DNA from: Anniella stebbinsi | Lineage: Eukaryota > Chordata > Lepidosauria > Squamata > Anniellidae | Direction of reading: 5' to 3' | Length of the DNA: 64,000 bases | NCBI GenBank assembly: GCA_029215795.1 | Contig: JARDYH010000003.1 | Coordinates: 99,232,609-99,296,608 of the forward strand | Part shown: one piece after another, positions 21,901 through 33,550 of the stretch | How the letters are laid out: each line of letters opens with the position of its first letter | Position numbering within the stretch: the stretch's first letter is position 1 | Notes under the pieces: model-generated | Seen by the model: only the letters and a program-made list of their open reading frames with translations | Told to the model about the DNA's origin: nothing | Databases searched by the model: none | Translations under genes and position numbers: made by a program

Positions 21901-24069
21901 AAAGGAAAAAAATAGACCAATTTATGGATGAAAGGTTTTTGAGCCATTATGATCCATGCTAGTTAAATAGAGGCTCTGTGTTCATAGGTAGTATACCTCT
22001 GAGTACTAGAAGCTGGGCATAAATAACAGAGGAGAGCTGAAGCCTTCATGCCATGCTTATAAACTTTCCAGAGATCTCTGGCTGGCTGCTGATAGAAACA
22101 GCATGCTTAGATTAGGCAGCCTTTCAGCCGAATTGAGCATTTATGTGAATTTTTCCCCGTATTTATTTTATTTATTTATGCTTTTCAAGACATAATATGA
22201 ACAGGAGACAAAAGCTGTTTTTTACAGTGAATAATTTCAAGGAAAAGATTCCTCCCCCAGTCCACTTTGGTTTGCTATTAGTTATTCACTCCAAAAAGGA
22301 CAGGATGGGAAATTATTCCATTGAACCTCAAGGATAGGTCATCCTTGGCCTGACACAGGTAATTTGGCAAGAAGGGTGGTGAGAGATTAGGAGAGGGAAC
22401 TGCTTGGAAGGAAGGGCATGTAGAGAATCGAAGCTACCAGTGACATGGAATTAATTGGACCTTCTCTCAAACACAATGGTGCAATTTTAACAAGGGTTCC
22501 AGAGAGCCTACTTCAGCACGCTACTGCAGATGAAGGAGCTAGACGCCCTCTTTGCTCGCTGTTCTACAAGGTAAGGAGTACTTAAGCCCTTATCAAATAC
22601 ACTGCTATTATCACTGAACTGTTTGGAAAAATACTACCAAGCCCCATGATCGGCTGTGATATCCACTGATAGGGAGTGAAGCTAGGCAAAGAAAGGTCAT
22701 TGCACTGTTACTCATATTTTTTATCCAGCTTTCCAACTAGCGAAAGCAAAATTAAATGTATTTTAGCTTGATCCTATGACACTGTTTACTCAGAACAAAG
22801 TCACATTTTATTAATCAGGGCTCACGTTTAACTAACTGCACAGGACAGAAGCTTGGAAATACTACATTGATTAATCATGGTGAGCGTTGATTAAAAATAA
22901 TAATTACTCTATTGAACTTTAATTTACACACTGATACTCCCGCCATGGAAAGGTGTTCACTGAAGTTGCAATTATGAACATCTCTTACGTACAATGAGTT
23001 AATGAACATTCCCCATCAAGGAATGCATTTGTCTAGTGGTTGACCAAATATTATCATCACTAAACAACTACACAAACACTGCTTGGATCAGGAAGAGCGC
23101 CTTTACTAAGATAAATGCAGATGAATTTGAAATGAGAGAACTCATCCTCTACCACAATCTTAATTCACTGACCATCTACTATCGTCCAATAAGACCTCCT
23201 TATGTCATAAAATTGGAGGATCCTAATTTATGACAGCTTGCAAACAAATATTTCCATGCGTTCAAGAGCAAGTAAAATGCTCAGTGCTAGAAGTATGGCC
23301 TGTGCTACTTTAACACTGAAGAGTCACACTGTTTGCTTTGGACAGATAATGTTATTTACCATTAAGTGAGTAGCAAGGATTAGTTAGAAGCAGCGTGGCT
23401 TAGACTAGCTGCCAGCAACTGGCGCCATCGTCAAAACATTCAATTAGCAGCACCACCACCCCCAAGGGTAGATCTAGGCTGAGGTTCTTGGTAAACTGGG
23501 AAACATTTTGCCCCTATTTTCTGTTTCATGAAGAGGCAGCCCAACCCCCCAGAATCTTTCAGAAGCAAAAATATTATCATTTATAACAAAACACGCCCCA
23601 AATGTTTGTTTGTTTTTCCTAAGCGTTGAATCAGCACAGAGGGTCTAATAAAGGAGACAAGCAATGTTGTCCCCTCTGAAGGAACAGAAGTCCCATCCAC
23701 AATGCCCAAGGGAGATCCCTGAAGAAGGGTCCCAGTTGCATCCTCAGGACGACATGGATGCCCTCCTAGGTCAAAGGAAGTGGCAGTGGGTGGGAGGGGG
23801 GGCTGTCATTTCCTGCCTCCAACTGGAAGCAGCAGTGGAGTAGGAGGATATTTCACATTACCTCACTCACCTTGGTCGTATTTTTCCCCTTGAATTTGGT
23901 GCCTCACTTAACTTGGTGCCCTCAGCAGCTGCCTATTTGCTTACATGGGCGGGCCTCACCTGGTTAGAAGAGAGTCAGAGTCAGGGCCATACCATGAGAA
24001 CTTAAATAGGCAGGCTTTTCCAGGAGATACTTAAGTGGCCATGAGAATATTGTGGCCTACTTTTGATTT

Positions 24070-24070
<1 letters not shown>
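21901..24070. other. Intergenic, no gene recognised
   Basis: Mostly single-copy-looking. A short GC-richer, exon-like patch ends in CTACAAG/GTAAGGAG at about 22569-22570 (see findings). A 65-codon ORF at 23036 has no recognisable domain. Confidence 0.35.

Positions 24071-24113
<43 letters not shown>
24071..24113. repeat. (CA)n microsatellite
   Basis: About 20 CA dinucleotides, directly abutting the TIR element that follows. Confidence 0.97.
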
Positions 24114-24116
<3 letters not shown>

Positions 24117-24291
24117 GCCATTTCTACACCAGGCTATTTGCCTGGGATGGCCCCCAGCTGGTCTCTGTGTGCCAATTGTGTGTTAGGTACTTCCGGGATT
24201 GCCCTCCCTCCCTGTGCACCGATGGTGTGTATTAGATACTTCCGGGATCACCCTCCTTCCCTCCCTCTACACTCCTATGGTGTAGAAAGGG

Positions 24292-24293
<2 letters not shown>
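24114..24293. mobile_element. TIR element, family F (copy 1)
   Basis: Left GAGGCCATTTCTACACCAGG, right CCTATGGTGTAGAAAGGGCC (inverted). A better copy is at 38067-38233. The interior includes CCTGGGATG..CCCAGCTGGTC and 'ttccgggatcaccctcc'. No ORF. Confidence 0.7.

Positions 24294-24345
<52 letters not shown>
24294..24345. repeat. (GA)n microsatellite
   Basis: About 25 AG dinucleotides starting exactly at the TIR element's right border. Confidence 0.97.
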
Positions 24346-24348
<3 letters not shown>

Positions 24349-25469
24349 TTTGCAAGAGCCGAGCCAGACTGGAACCCAAACGGTCATGGGCAGAACCTAG
24401 CTGACCGATGGGATAACAACAGAACCTGGCAAAATCTGACAGGTCATAAAACAACCTTGGTTGGTAAGAGATAAGAACATCAACGCAAAACAAAAATATC
24501 TCTGTGCAATCTGAATGAGCTTTCAGTTGGCAGGGCCGGTGCCCCTGGATGCGATGTGGAAGGCAAGATAAGGCTGAGGCGGCTGAGGAAAAGCTTTACT
24601 GAAGAAATGGAAGCTGGTGGCTCTCCAAGGTCAGTGGTGCAGTGAAACTGCTCCAGGTTTCAGTCAGAACCAGTCAGAACTCTAAAGGAGCAACCCAAGG
24701 TGCGAAGCCTTCATTGGTTGAAATAGTGAAAAATAGTCATGCTTTGGTGCTGATTCGTTTTGTTTCCACACGTTACTTCTTAGAGCATCATTAGCCACAC
24801 AATGTATTTATCCCTCACCCTCCACCCACCTCCTCCCCTTATAATCCTCAGTTAATTAGCCTTTACTGCAACAGGACTGAAAGATTGAAATACAAGCAAC
24901 GCCTTCTAATCCAAACCGCCAAGAACTGGGGTGTTTGACTTAAGCCTGAGAGTTGGTTCCTGTACAATCCATGTATATTGCTGAATTACCAACTGAGTAC
25001 TTTCAGTCTTCCTCTAATCGGTGTGAAATATTTAATTGGCACAGGGACCCAATCAGCACAGTGGAGGGGGGATTTCAGATGTGTGCTGTGCATTAATTTT
25101 CTTTCAGCAGCAAAGTGGTTCAGATGCATGTCACCTCCCTCCCGTCCCTTAGCAGACAAATACCCAGTTCCAGAAGAGCTTTGCAGTGGTGGTAGTGGTG
25201 GGGAAGCCACTCCATCATATGCCTGACAGATTTGGCTGCTTATTGCAAATCAACATGCAATTCTTCACCTCTGTAATCTTTGCCCACCCTCACAGCCCTT
25301 TCCTTTCTCCACACAGATTTCTCCCAATGGCCTTCTCTTCTTCCTCTCATTCCTTTGGAACCACTCTGTGTGCTTCCAGACTAGGCTTCAACTTGTAGCC
25401 CTCCCATAGTTTCCCACCACGTCTTCAATCTTTTTTCTTACCAGAAAGAATCCATGAAGAAAGAAAAGT
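24346..25469. other. Intergenic with a partial MITE
   Basis: 24608-24700 matches one half of the GGCTGGTGGCTCC element (copies at 27299-27503 and 38266-38403). No gene recognised. Confidence 0.4.
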
Positions 25470-26080
25470 TGTAGAATTGGAGAAGGGGCAGAAAAGGGCA
25501 ACTAAAATGATCAAGGGGCTGGAGCACCTCTCCTATGAGGGAAGGCTACAAAGGCTGGTGTTGTTCAGCTTGGAAAATAGGAGGCTAAGGGGAGATGCGA
25601 TAGAGGTATTCAATATGATGCATGGCGTGAAGATTGTGGATAGGAAGACATTTTTCTCCCTCTTCCATAACACTAGAACCTGAAATAATCCCATGAAGCT
25701 GATTGGTGGGAGATTCGGGACAGATAAAAGGAAGCACTTCTTCACACAGCACATAGTTAAACTATGGAATTCACTTCCAGAAGTTGTTGTGATGGCCACA
25801 AATCAGGATAACTTTAAAAGGGGATTGGATAAATTCATGGAGAAGAAAGCTATCAATGGCTCCTAGTCCTGATAGCTATATGCTATCTCCAGTGTCAGAG
25901 GAAGTATGCCTATGAACATCAGTTGCTGGGGAACATGGGTGGGAGGGTGCTGTTGCACTCATGTCCTGCTTGTGGATTTCCCATGGACAGCTGGTTGGCC
26001 ACTGTGTGAACAGAATGCTGGACTAGATGGACCCTTGGTCTGATCCAGCATGGTTCTTCTTAGGCTCTTAAAAGACAGAA
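25470..26080 (+). mobile_element. CR1 LINE, 3' end
   Basis: The plus strand encodes the end of a CR1 ORF2 (QKRATKMIKGLEHLSYEGRL, then RRLRGDAIEVFNMM) followed by the CR1 3' UTR with 'ctggactagatggaccctt' and 'tctgatccagcatggttctt'. One internal stop at 25681. 5'-truncated, as most CR1 copies are; the RT core is missing. Confidence 0.92.
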
Positions 26081-26146
26081 TACTGCACAGTGCCTCTGTC
26101 AGGAAATATTCTAACTCTTCCAAGACCTAGTCATCATTTCTTGTTT

Positions 26147-26193
26147 CCATTAGTCTTCTGACTTGGTCTTAGGCCAAGTCAGAAGACTAATGG
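26147..26193. repeat. Perfect hairpin, 20-bp arms, 7-nt loop
   Basis: 26147-26166 (CCATTAGTCTTCTGACTTGG) is exactly reverse-complementary to 26174-26193; loop tcttagg. Confidence 0.95.
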
Positions 26194-27236
26194 CTTCTGC
26201 TTTCCTACTACTCTTCTAGGGTTTAAACAGCTCAGTCAATGATAGCTAGAGACTTTGTATCCACCATAATATCTGTGCTGCATTAAAATATAGCTAAGTC
26301 ATTTTTACTTCAATCTGAATAAATAGTCCTAATTTAATTAGATGCAGAGACCTTAAAATGGTTGGCAAGTCTGTGTGTTCTTCTTCCCTTAAAGTTGTTG
26401 AATATTTTCTTACCATGCCTCCATTGTGAAAAAAACATACATACATTCACACAATAATAATACTTAAGTCTTTGTATCAGGTTCTGTTTTCTGAATAGTT
26501 TCCTGATATGCATTATAAGGTTATTTACATTCTCTTGTATAATTGGCCTCATATTTTGATGTATAAGCATTGTTCAATGAACAAAGGTGTAATTAAGTGG
26601 TTAATATTTCCAAACTTACAGCCCAGTTCTAAATACATTGTGTACGCAAGATTTCTCAAATGCTTCCCACTCCAACTATTGTCACGTCTGAACTTCCTAT
26701 TGTTTAAACTGCTCCAAAACTGAGGGCTGGGTGGGTGGAAATCTACACCATGTACAGATCTGCACTAACATCTGTTCAAGAGAGGAGAAATCCTACCTGT
26801 GCTCACTCTATCTCACACACGTTTTGTTTGCTGGATTGCAATTGTTAGGTGCAGTACAGAGAAAAGTTACTGCAATGCTGCAATGACATCCACACGCATA
26901 GAGATTTCGAGGTCGCATGTTCCAGGTACCTGCAGAATCCATAGGCTTCCTGGGGAAAGGCTGCAGTGCTACACTGTTGGCATTTCCACAACCTAGCACA
27001 ATGCTGCGCAAGGTTGCTCAGCACAGGCTTATCTCTATGCAACACATGCAATACACTTGGATTACCGCCATTATGTGGATCACCCACAGATTTCAATGGA
27101 ATTTATTTCCATTTCTCATTCAGGATGATAAAGAGAACTGTATTATATGGGGCATTTCCTTTCAATGTTTATCCTGCACGTCAATGCTGGGGGGTGGGGG
27201 GAGGTGGAATCCCATTGTCACCAATTTAAATATCAA
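26194..27236. other. Intergenic, no feature recognised
   Basis: AT-rich first half, then a less AT-rich stretch around 26800-27200 with overlapping short ORFs on both strands; none resembles a known protein. Confidence 0.35.
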
Positions 27237-27529
27237 GGCTGCAATCCTATACCCCATTACTCAAGAGTAAGTTCCACTCAACTCAATACTTATTTTTGAG
27301 CAATGGAGGCTGGTGGCTCCAAGTTCGTAGGGCTCTCAGTTCATTATGGGGTTCAGTCAGAACCATCCAGAATGCTAAAGATGAAATCTTCCAAATTGTT
27401 TCAGCACCTTGGACAGCTCCTTTAGAGTTCTGGCTGGTTCTGACTGAAACCCGGAATGGATTTATGGCCCCACCAGATCTGGAGCCACCAGCCTCCACTG
27501 CTCCTGAATAGACATGCATAGGATTGTGC
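27237..27529. mobile_element. Palindromic MITE ('ctgcaatcctata' ends), interrupted
   Basis: Left GGCTGCAATCCTATACCCC and right GACATGCATAGGATTGTGC are inverted termini. The left arm continues through 'gagtaagttccactcaactc'. A second MITE sits inside (27299-27503). Intact relatives: 40211-40296 and the 11278-11340 fragment. Confidence 0.65.
27299..27503. mobile_element. TIR element, family G, nested in another MITE
   Basis: AGCAATGGAGGCTGGTGGCT at the left and its inverted counterpart AGCCACCAGCCTCCACTGCT at the right. The interior holds inverted TCAGTCAGAACCA / TGGTTCTGACTGA words. It splits the surrounding palindromic element and so is the younger insertion. Confidence 0.75.
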
Positions 27530-28005
27530 TATAAGTTGTAAATGCAACTTGGGGTGGGTGGGTTAAGGTAAAAGACACCACAATGAGTCATGATTGAAGA
27601 CAAGCGAAACTAGTTTTGACTTCTTTGTGATATGTGTACATACATCTGCTGAACCTATGAACGCTCATAGGGCTGGGAATTGCGTAATTCCTGCAGCATC
27701 AACTGGTATCCAGAATGTGGGAAAAGACCAACACAAATCAAATACCCCGGATAGAACTTTAATAGCTGCTGAAATACAGTTTGTCTGGGATGTGAGTTCA
27801 CACATTTATCTATGACTTATCAAGTGTTACACAATCAAGTGTGGGGAAATCCAGCAATGTACATACGAAAGCACCTTCTCTGGAAGTACATTTCATTGAA
27901 ATCCCCCAAACTGGTTTTCAAGAGAATGTGCTCAAGGTTAAAGTGTAAAAATACATATTTTCCCCTCAGACAAAAACAGTAACAAAGAATTAACCAATTG
28001 ATACG

Positions 28006-28008
<3 letters not shown>

Positions 28009-28045
<37 letters not shown>
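28009..28045. repeat. (GT)n microsatellite
   Basis: About 18 GT dinucleotides. Confidence 0.97.
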
Positions 28046-28047
<2 letters not shown>

Positions 28048-28779
28048 AAATTGCAAATACTTCCATAATGGTAACAGTGGGCTTGTAAAAGCAAAAAATC
28101 ACTCATGTGCAATTATCCTTTAATTTCTGAAGCCATTAGACAGCTTGCTGGGTGGGGAAAAAAATTAGCATTTCCCCCTGTATTGCTAACTGGCAATGCA
28201 CTCATCAAAGAGCTGAATTATGTGCTTACTGACTTGTAATCAGCATTTTAACGAATAAGGAGACAAGGGGAAAAGGGGATGGAATTTAATGGGAAAAGTC
28301 AAACTCATAATATGAAACATTCTAGAAGCGTCTGTGTATCTGGCAGAGAAGGAGGGAGGGTTGACTTTTTAAATCAAACCCTTACAACAGGGCTCCCTTG
28401 TCATCATCCGCCCCCCCCCTCCTTGAAACCATGTCAGTGATCAAGGAAGGGAAAACAGGGGGGCTTGATTCACAGCTGACTCTCTGTTCTTGTTACATCA
28501 GATCAAGAAAGAGGAATCTAATGGGGAGGTGGGGAGGCTCTTTCTGCAGGGGGAAGAAATCTACAAGCTGGCATTTCGTCTTCTCCTCTTAATTAGCTGT
28601 GGCTTCTTCTGTCAAAAAAAGGCATCCTTTATGAACTGCAATGCAGGCTTCCCAAGCAGGCCCCCGTCTTGCATGCAAGGGCTGTCTGTCTGTCTGTCTG
28701 TGCATATGCACAAATCTTTATGTGGGGGGAGGGGGGAGAAATCCCACAACAATGTTGGCCCGCTTCAAATAACATTTGA
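28046..28779. other. Intergenic, no gene recognised
   Basis: Short (TGTC)n at 28684-28701; otherwise nothing identified. Confidence 0.4.
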
Positions 28780-29900
28780 TTAATAGATGGCCCTGCTGTT
28801 CCTTCATCTTAGGGATCGCCATTCAGTAAACAGAACTTAATAAGATGCAGGCTGATCGAAAGCCCTGTGAAGTCAACTGACATTCTCTCAGCACAACTTC
28901 AAGGGTGCTAAGAAGGGAGAAGCTGTAAGATATTGCTTTCTTTTCAATCACAACTTACAAAAGGGGGGGATGATGGAGGCGGGGGAGGGGGACCAACTTT
29001 TAGGTTGGCCTGTTTAATAAAAACTGCAAGAGTATACAAGCGTTCTCCCTTGACAGACTGTGTGGTATTTAAATTGTTCCCCATTGGGCAACTCCTAGCC
29101 GCCCATAACCTAAAGCTGTAGTCTTACATGTGATTAGCAGCTCTGGATATTTACATATGTTTGCTGTTTCCAACTTCATTTGCTTTCTGTGATTTGCCAT
29201 GTCCCTGCACACTCACGAGGATTCTGCATTGGTTTGGTTGATTCCATCAGAGGCTTTTAAAAAAAAATCCTGAAATTAAATAAAATCGAGTCTGTGCCCA
29301 ATATAAAACCATGAACGTGCTTCTGATTGAAGTTTCGGGGAAAACAAAAACAAAGGGGCATCATAATGAAAGGGCTTGCATGAAGCATAGCATATGGAGC
29401 CTCCGTAAGTGTCCCCCAAACAAGTCAAATGGTTTATTGTGCAAAGGATCATTTATTACACAGCTCCAGAGCGGACATTTGCATTTTTTGAGAGGTGCAT
29501 CTCATCAACTTCCTATAAATCACAGTAGCCCTTCCTGATAGCACTGAAGCCTGCGTTCCATAATATGCCTTTCACCCTTTGTTTTTCTGAAGGCACACAC
29601 TCAATGCCTGCTTGAATCATTTTTTCCTCCTCTGCATGAATTCCATTAAAGTTTACGTTTTAATATGTTTCCAACCCAAACGCAAACTTGGGGGCTAATA
29701 TATTTTCTGCTTCCAATGTGCTGCCCTCTTTTATTGAGTGGTGCAAGAAGTGCTACTTGCAATTTTTTTATATAAAAAGTACTGTAATTTATGAAATCTA
29801 ATTTCAAGCACTCTCCCTACTGATCAACATCCCCCTTAAGACCCCGAGACCTTTTAAAAAATAAACAGTAATTTTGAAAATCTAATTTCAAATATGCTAT
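28780..29900. other. Candidate conserved non-coding element cluster
   Basis: More than 1.1 kb without any recognisable transposon or microsatellite. It includes many ATTA/TAAT words (homeodomain-type cores), such as TTTATTAC, CCATTAAAG and TTAATAAGATGC, in compact single-copy-looking sequence. No ORF above 80 codons. The call rests on texture only. Confidence 0.3.
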
Positions 29901-30479
29901 CTGCCGATTCTTCCCCCACCCCAAGACTTGATCATTTTTCCACACTCCCTCTTTCCCCCTAAAATTGAATTTGCAAATACATATCTACATTAGTAGTAAG
30001 TGCAAAGGTTTCACAGCACAATAAACCAAGCAAACTCTTTTCAGCCAAGATGGAATCTTTCTGAAGTGGACAAATGGAGTGCTGAAGGGACACCAGCCTC
30101 CCAAGGGAGGAGAAGTTGAATGCTGGTGTTCCCCTCAAGCAAAAGCATAGCCTCAGTTGTATGAAGAATTTCTCCTGAAAAATATTTCAACTTTCCCAAT
30201 CCTCCTCAGTGCCATTGTTTCCTCTGGATGTGGGTGCCATTTTTTCCTTTCCCAACTCCTGTCCCTGCCTTGCAGCTGCTTCTACTTCCAGCTCCTGAGT
30301 CACATGAGTGATCTTCCTCACTCAGGAATGTCATGAAGGGGATGACACAACACTGTTATGTTTGACTTGAGAACATCACTGGACATCAGTACATAAAATT
30401 GTGAAGAGATGTGGGTATGTAATTATGCCACTCAGAGGAAAGAAGGGCAATTGAGAGTGAGGGCAATTGAAATTACTAA
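29901..30479. other. Intergenic, no feature recognised
   Basis: AT-rich, without recognisable repeat or coding signal. Confidence 0.4.
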
Positions 30480-30572
30480 GGGTGCAATCGTATGCACATT
30501 TAGACAGAAAAAAAGTCCTACAACTCCCAGCCAGCAAGTCTTTTCTGTCTAAACATGCATTGGATTGTGCCC
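30480..30572. mobile_element. Short Harbinger-like MITE (93 bp)
   Basis: GGGTGCAATCGTATGCAC at the left and GCATTGGATTGTGCCC at the right are inverted, with TTTAGACAGAAAA / TTTTCTGTCTAAA continuing the stem. Flanked by TAA on both sides (30477-30479, 30573-30575), the PIF/Harbinger TWA target type. Confidence 0.75.
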
Positions 30573-30789
30573 TAAGTTAGCATTTTTGCAAGGAGCACAA
30601 AAACATGATTAAAAAGAGGAAACGTTTTCAATGCTGTCAAAAATATCCACAAAGAACACTGAGTAGTTTAGTCTCAGTCCTACTTTCAAAGAAGAAGGAA
30701 AACTGCTCTGATAACATGTAAGTGGAGATCTTCCCATATAATGCAGCATAAGCAATTTTGCTCTTAATCATTGACATTTAATAGGGAGT

Positions 30790-30890
30790 TAGAAAACGAC
30801 CATTCATATTTTTGTGCCCAAAGAGCTTCGGCTATTAGGCAGTATAGAAATGAAATAAATTACTACTAGTAGTAGCAATATTTCCAGTGC
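30790..30890 (+). mobile_element. LINE 3' tail fragment
   Basis: 'ccaaagagcttcggctatta' followed by AAATAAATT is the end motif of the L2-like LINEs, worn. Confidence 0.5.
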
Positions 30891-31324
30891 TGGACATTCC
30901 TGAATTTGAAAAGTCATATAGTTTTTTCAACAGACACCACAATACGATTATCCAACTTTAGCATGTGTTTGTTGTTAATGTTTTGAGAAAAGAAATGAAG
31001 CACAACCTGGGTTTCTAAAGCTTCTAAATTCATATCAGGTCATCTAAATCTGTGCCTTTAGGGACTCTTGCCAGCTGGCACAAGTTAGATAAAAATGCAC
31101 ATGCCCTTTGAGAGGCAGATGGCTGCCCTCATGCATTTTACACTGCGTGGATCTCCAGTGCCTCAGTGGGGGGGGGGGGAATGAAAGAAAAGAGGCCTCT
31201 GGTCATAACAGAAACAGAAGGGAAACCAGAAACAATTTGGATGTTCTGAGATAGGCTAACTTCAAAACTAAGGGTCATTTCTGGAAGGTAAAGTAAGGGA
31301 TGTCTATTATGTCTGATGGTGTTG

Positions 31325-31535
31325 AAGACATCTGTGAAGCTTTCTTCTGCTGAATCAGACCATTGGTCTATCTAGCCCATTACTATATACTCTAACTGGA
31401 GCTGTTCTCCAAGCAGGCATCTCTTCTAGCCCTGCTATACAAAATCATTTAGCTGGAGTTGTGGGGATTTAACATGGAAACCTCTGCATGCAGTATAGTC
31501 CCTCTTGAACTGGGACTATAGCTCAATGATGTAAG
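31325..31535 (-). mobile_element. tRNA-derived SINE
   Basis: On the minus strand the order is a tRNA-like head ('gctatagtccc..' A-box region, 'gcatgcagaggtttcc' B-box-like region), then a body with GAACAGCTCC and 'agatagaccaatggtctgat'. This matches a SINE type common in squamates as I recall it. Pol III promoter boxes are eroded. Confidence 0.65.
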
Positions 31536-31717
31536 CAATGTGGAATCTCTAGCTCAGGGTGGATCATATTTTTAATTTTTCAAAAATAAATCAGATTTTT
31601 AATTTTAAAATGGGATGTTTTTTATTTAAAAAATCATCAATGAAATACTAAATTTCTCTTTAATTTGAAAAAATAACATGGTTACAATTAAATCTTATCA
31701 CAAACATGCTAGACTCA

Positions 31718-32072
31718 GGCTGCCTCTACAAGAGAGGTTTAATGCTCTTTCAAGGCGCTTAAATTTTTTTACCTCTACAAGAACAGAGCGCAAATCGGGT
31801 GTAGAGGCGCGTTATCTCTCCGATTATGCGTATTATTGAATGCGCGTTAAATCGCGAGTTTTATTTTGCTCCGGCCGTTAAAGCGCATTTTGACTATGTG
31901 AACAAGCGCTTATGCGCATTAACTACTTGTAAAGCTCATTTTGGTCATCCGTTAATGTGCTTCGCCGCCTCTCGCCGCCTCTCGTGCAGAGGTATTAGGT
32001 GTAAATGCGCTTAAGCGATTATGCACATAATCGCCTAACTGGGCGCAAAAGCGAATCCTTGTAGAAGGGACC
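31718..32072. mobile_element. Harbinger-like MITE, copy 2 (inverted, 355 bp)
   Basis: Nearly the reverse complement of 11584-11928: GGCTGCCTCTACAAGAGA at the left, TCCTTGTAGAAGGGACC at the right. Flanking triplets are TCA and CTA, each one change from TTA, so a decayed TWA duplication is possible. The central palindrome has one change (GCGATTATGCACATAATCGC). Confidence 0.75.
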
Positions 32073-32636
32073 CTACATTTAGTCGCATAGAAATGAATTA
32101 ATGGCTCTGTCACACTCAGTTACCTACCAATTAAAGATGAGCAATCCCCAGTACCTCCAGGTAAGGCTAGAAAAGAATCCTGCCCAAAATCCTAGAGAGG
32201 CACTGCCAGTCAGTCATGACAATACTGGGCCAGATGTACCAGTTGTCTCAGGGAGCCTTTCTTTTATTGTGCACTTGCAATTGCTCACTCATGGTAGTTT
32301 GCGAGTCCTTTACATGATGTCATCCTCCTCCAGGGCCTCTCCCATGCTTTGCAACCATTATCATTTTCCCCCTAACAAGTCTAATATTATTTAGAAATGG
32401 CAGAATGAGAGGCTCTGTAATTGCACAGTTCTGCTACACCATACCACCATCTAGTGGTTGTATGATGAAATTTATAGAAAGGCAAAAAAACAAAAGCCCC
32501 GGGGGGGAAAAGCATGTGTAAAGGAACCTATCTTAATTCTGCAAAAAAATCCAGAGGTAGAAGCTTTTATAAAAGCCTCACATAGCAATGCCCTGCCTCA
32601 GTGTAAGACACTTTCCTATGTTTCTCTGATGAAAAG
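32073..32636. other. Intergenic, no feature recognised
   Basis: No recognisable gene or repeat. Confidence 0.4.
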
Positions 32637-32815
32637 TAGGGCTGTGCAGCGCTCCGGTTCCAAATCCTGAATCCGAAGCATGTCAAGGTGATTCAGAAGA
32701 CCCATAAACAGATCCGAAGTGCATTGGGAGAGGTCCAAATCGATCCAAAGTGGGTGGGTTCGGTCCAGAGCGACTCAGATCGAATCGGAGATTCGGATCT
32801 GTTTTTAAGCGCAGA
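32637..32815 (+). mobile_element. Family A-related hAT element, left end only
   Basis: TAGGGCTGTGCAGCGCTCCG terminus followed by repeated GATCCGAA/ATCCAAA words like those after the terminus at 49577. No matching right terminus found downstream. Confidence 0.55.
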
Positions 32816-33550
32816 CAGCTTGTTTGTGCTTGTAACGTTTTTTTCTTGCAATTAGGGAGGGGAGGAGGGGTTTGCAGGGGGAATGGGCTGTTAATTGTTA
32901 AGAAAAGCGGTGTACAAAGACACAGGCTGGATAGGCTTGTTGTTCGGTGCTTACGTGGTGGTGGAACTGAGCAAAGCAAAGCAGAGCAATCAAGTCAGGA
33001 CAGAGAGACCATATAGGAAATGGCAGTTGGGTGCAACATGGTAAGCAACAGTGGGGTGAATTGGAAATAAAAAGGTAAGATTGTATAGCACAGACACAGC
33101 TTCTAGTTCCTATATTTCCCTCACATTTGTGCCACACACACAAAAAGTCACAGCTTCTGTGCATAAGAGACACCCTCTTTGGGAATATACCCTCATTGAT
33201 GCTGTAAACTGCTGTATTATGTTGTAAACTAACATGTTTTAATCATCAGCTCTGCACCGTTGTTTAGGAAATATGTGAAGAATTATCAATGAGGTCTTCC
33301 CTTAGTAATTTAAATCATGATTTAAATCCATCCACGCCACTGTAGCTACCACAAATATCACAATAATTATGTTCCAGTTCAGGATGTGAAAATTAGCTGG
33401 GATAAAAGGGGTGGGGATAGAGGTGGGAAACTAGAGAAAGACTCTAAGGAATGGTGAGGAGAACAACCTCTCACAGAATAACTGTCTTTTCAGACAGGTC
33501 TCATGGATTAACTGGCCTATTCCCTTGGACATGTGGGGATGTGGGGAGGG
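32816..33550. other. Intergenic, no gene recognised
   Basis: Short ORFs at 32750-33173 on both strands overlap the family A relic and are not credible genes. Confidence 0.35.

Noticed and set aside
23036..23233. 65-codon ORF as a gene
   Set aside because: No homology recognised, no splice or promoter signal.
24063..24493. ORFs with HTHT and RERE runs
   Set aside because: Translations of the CA and GA microsatellites.
11626..32014. Nearly identical 49-residue peptide stretch in the two Harbinger-like copies
   Set aside because: The similarity follows from nucleotide identity of the element; it begins at a palindrome and ends differently in the two copies. No domain recognised.
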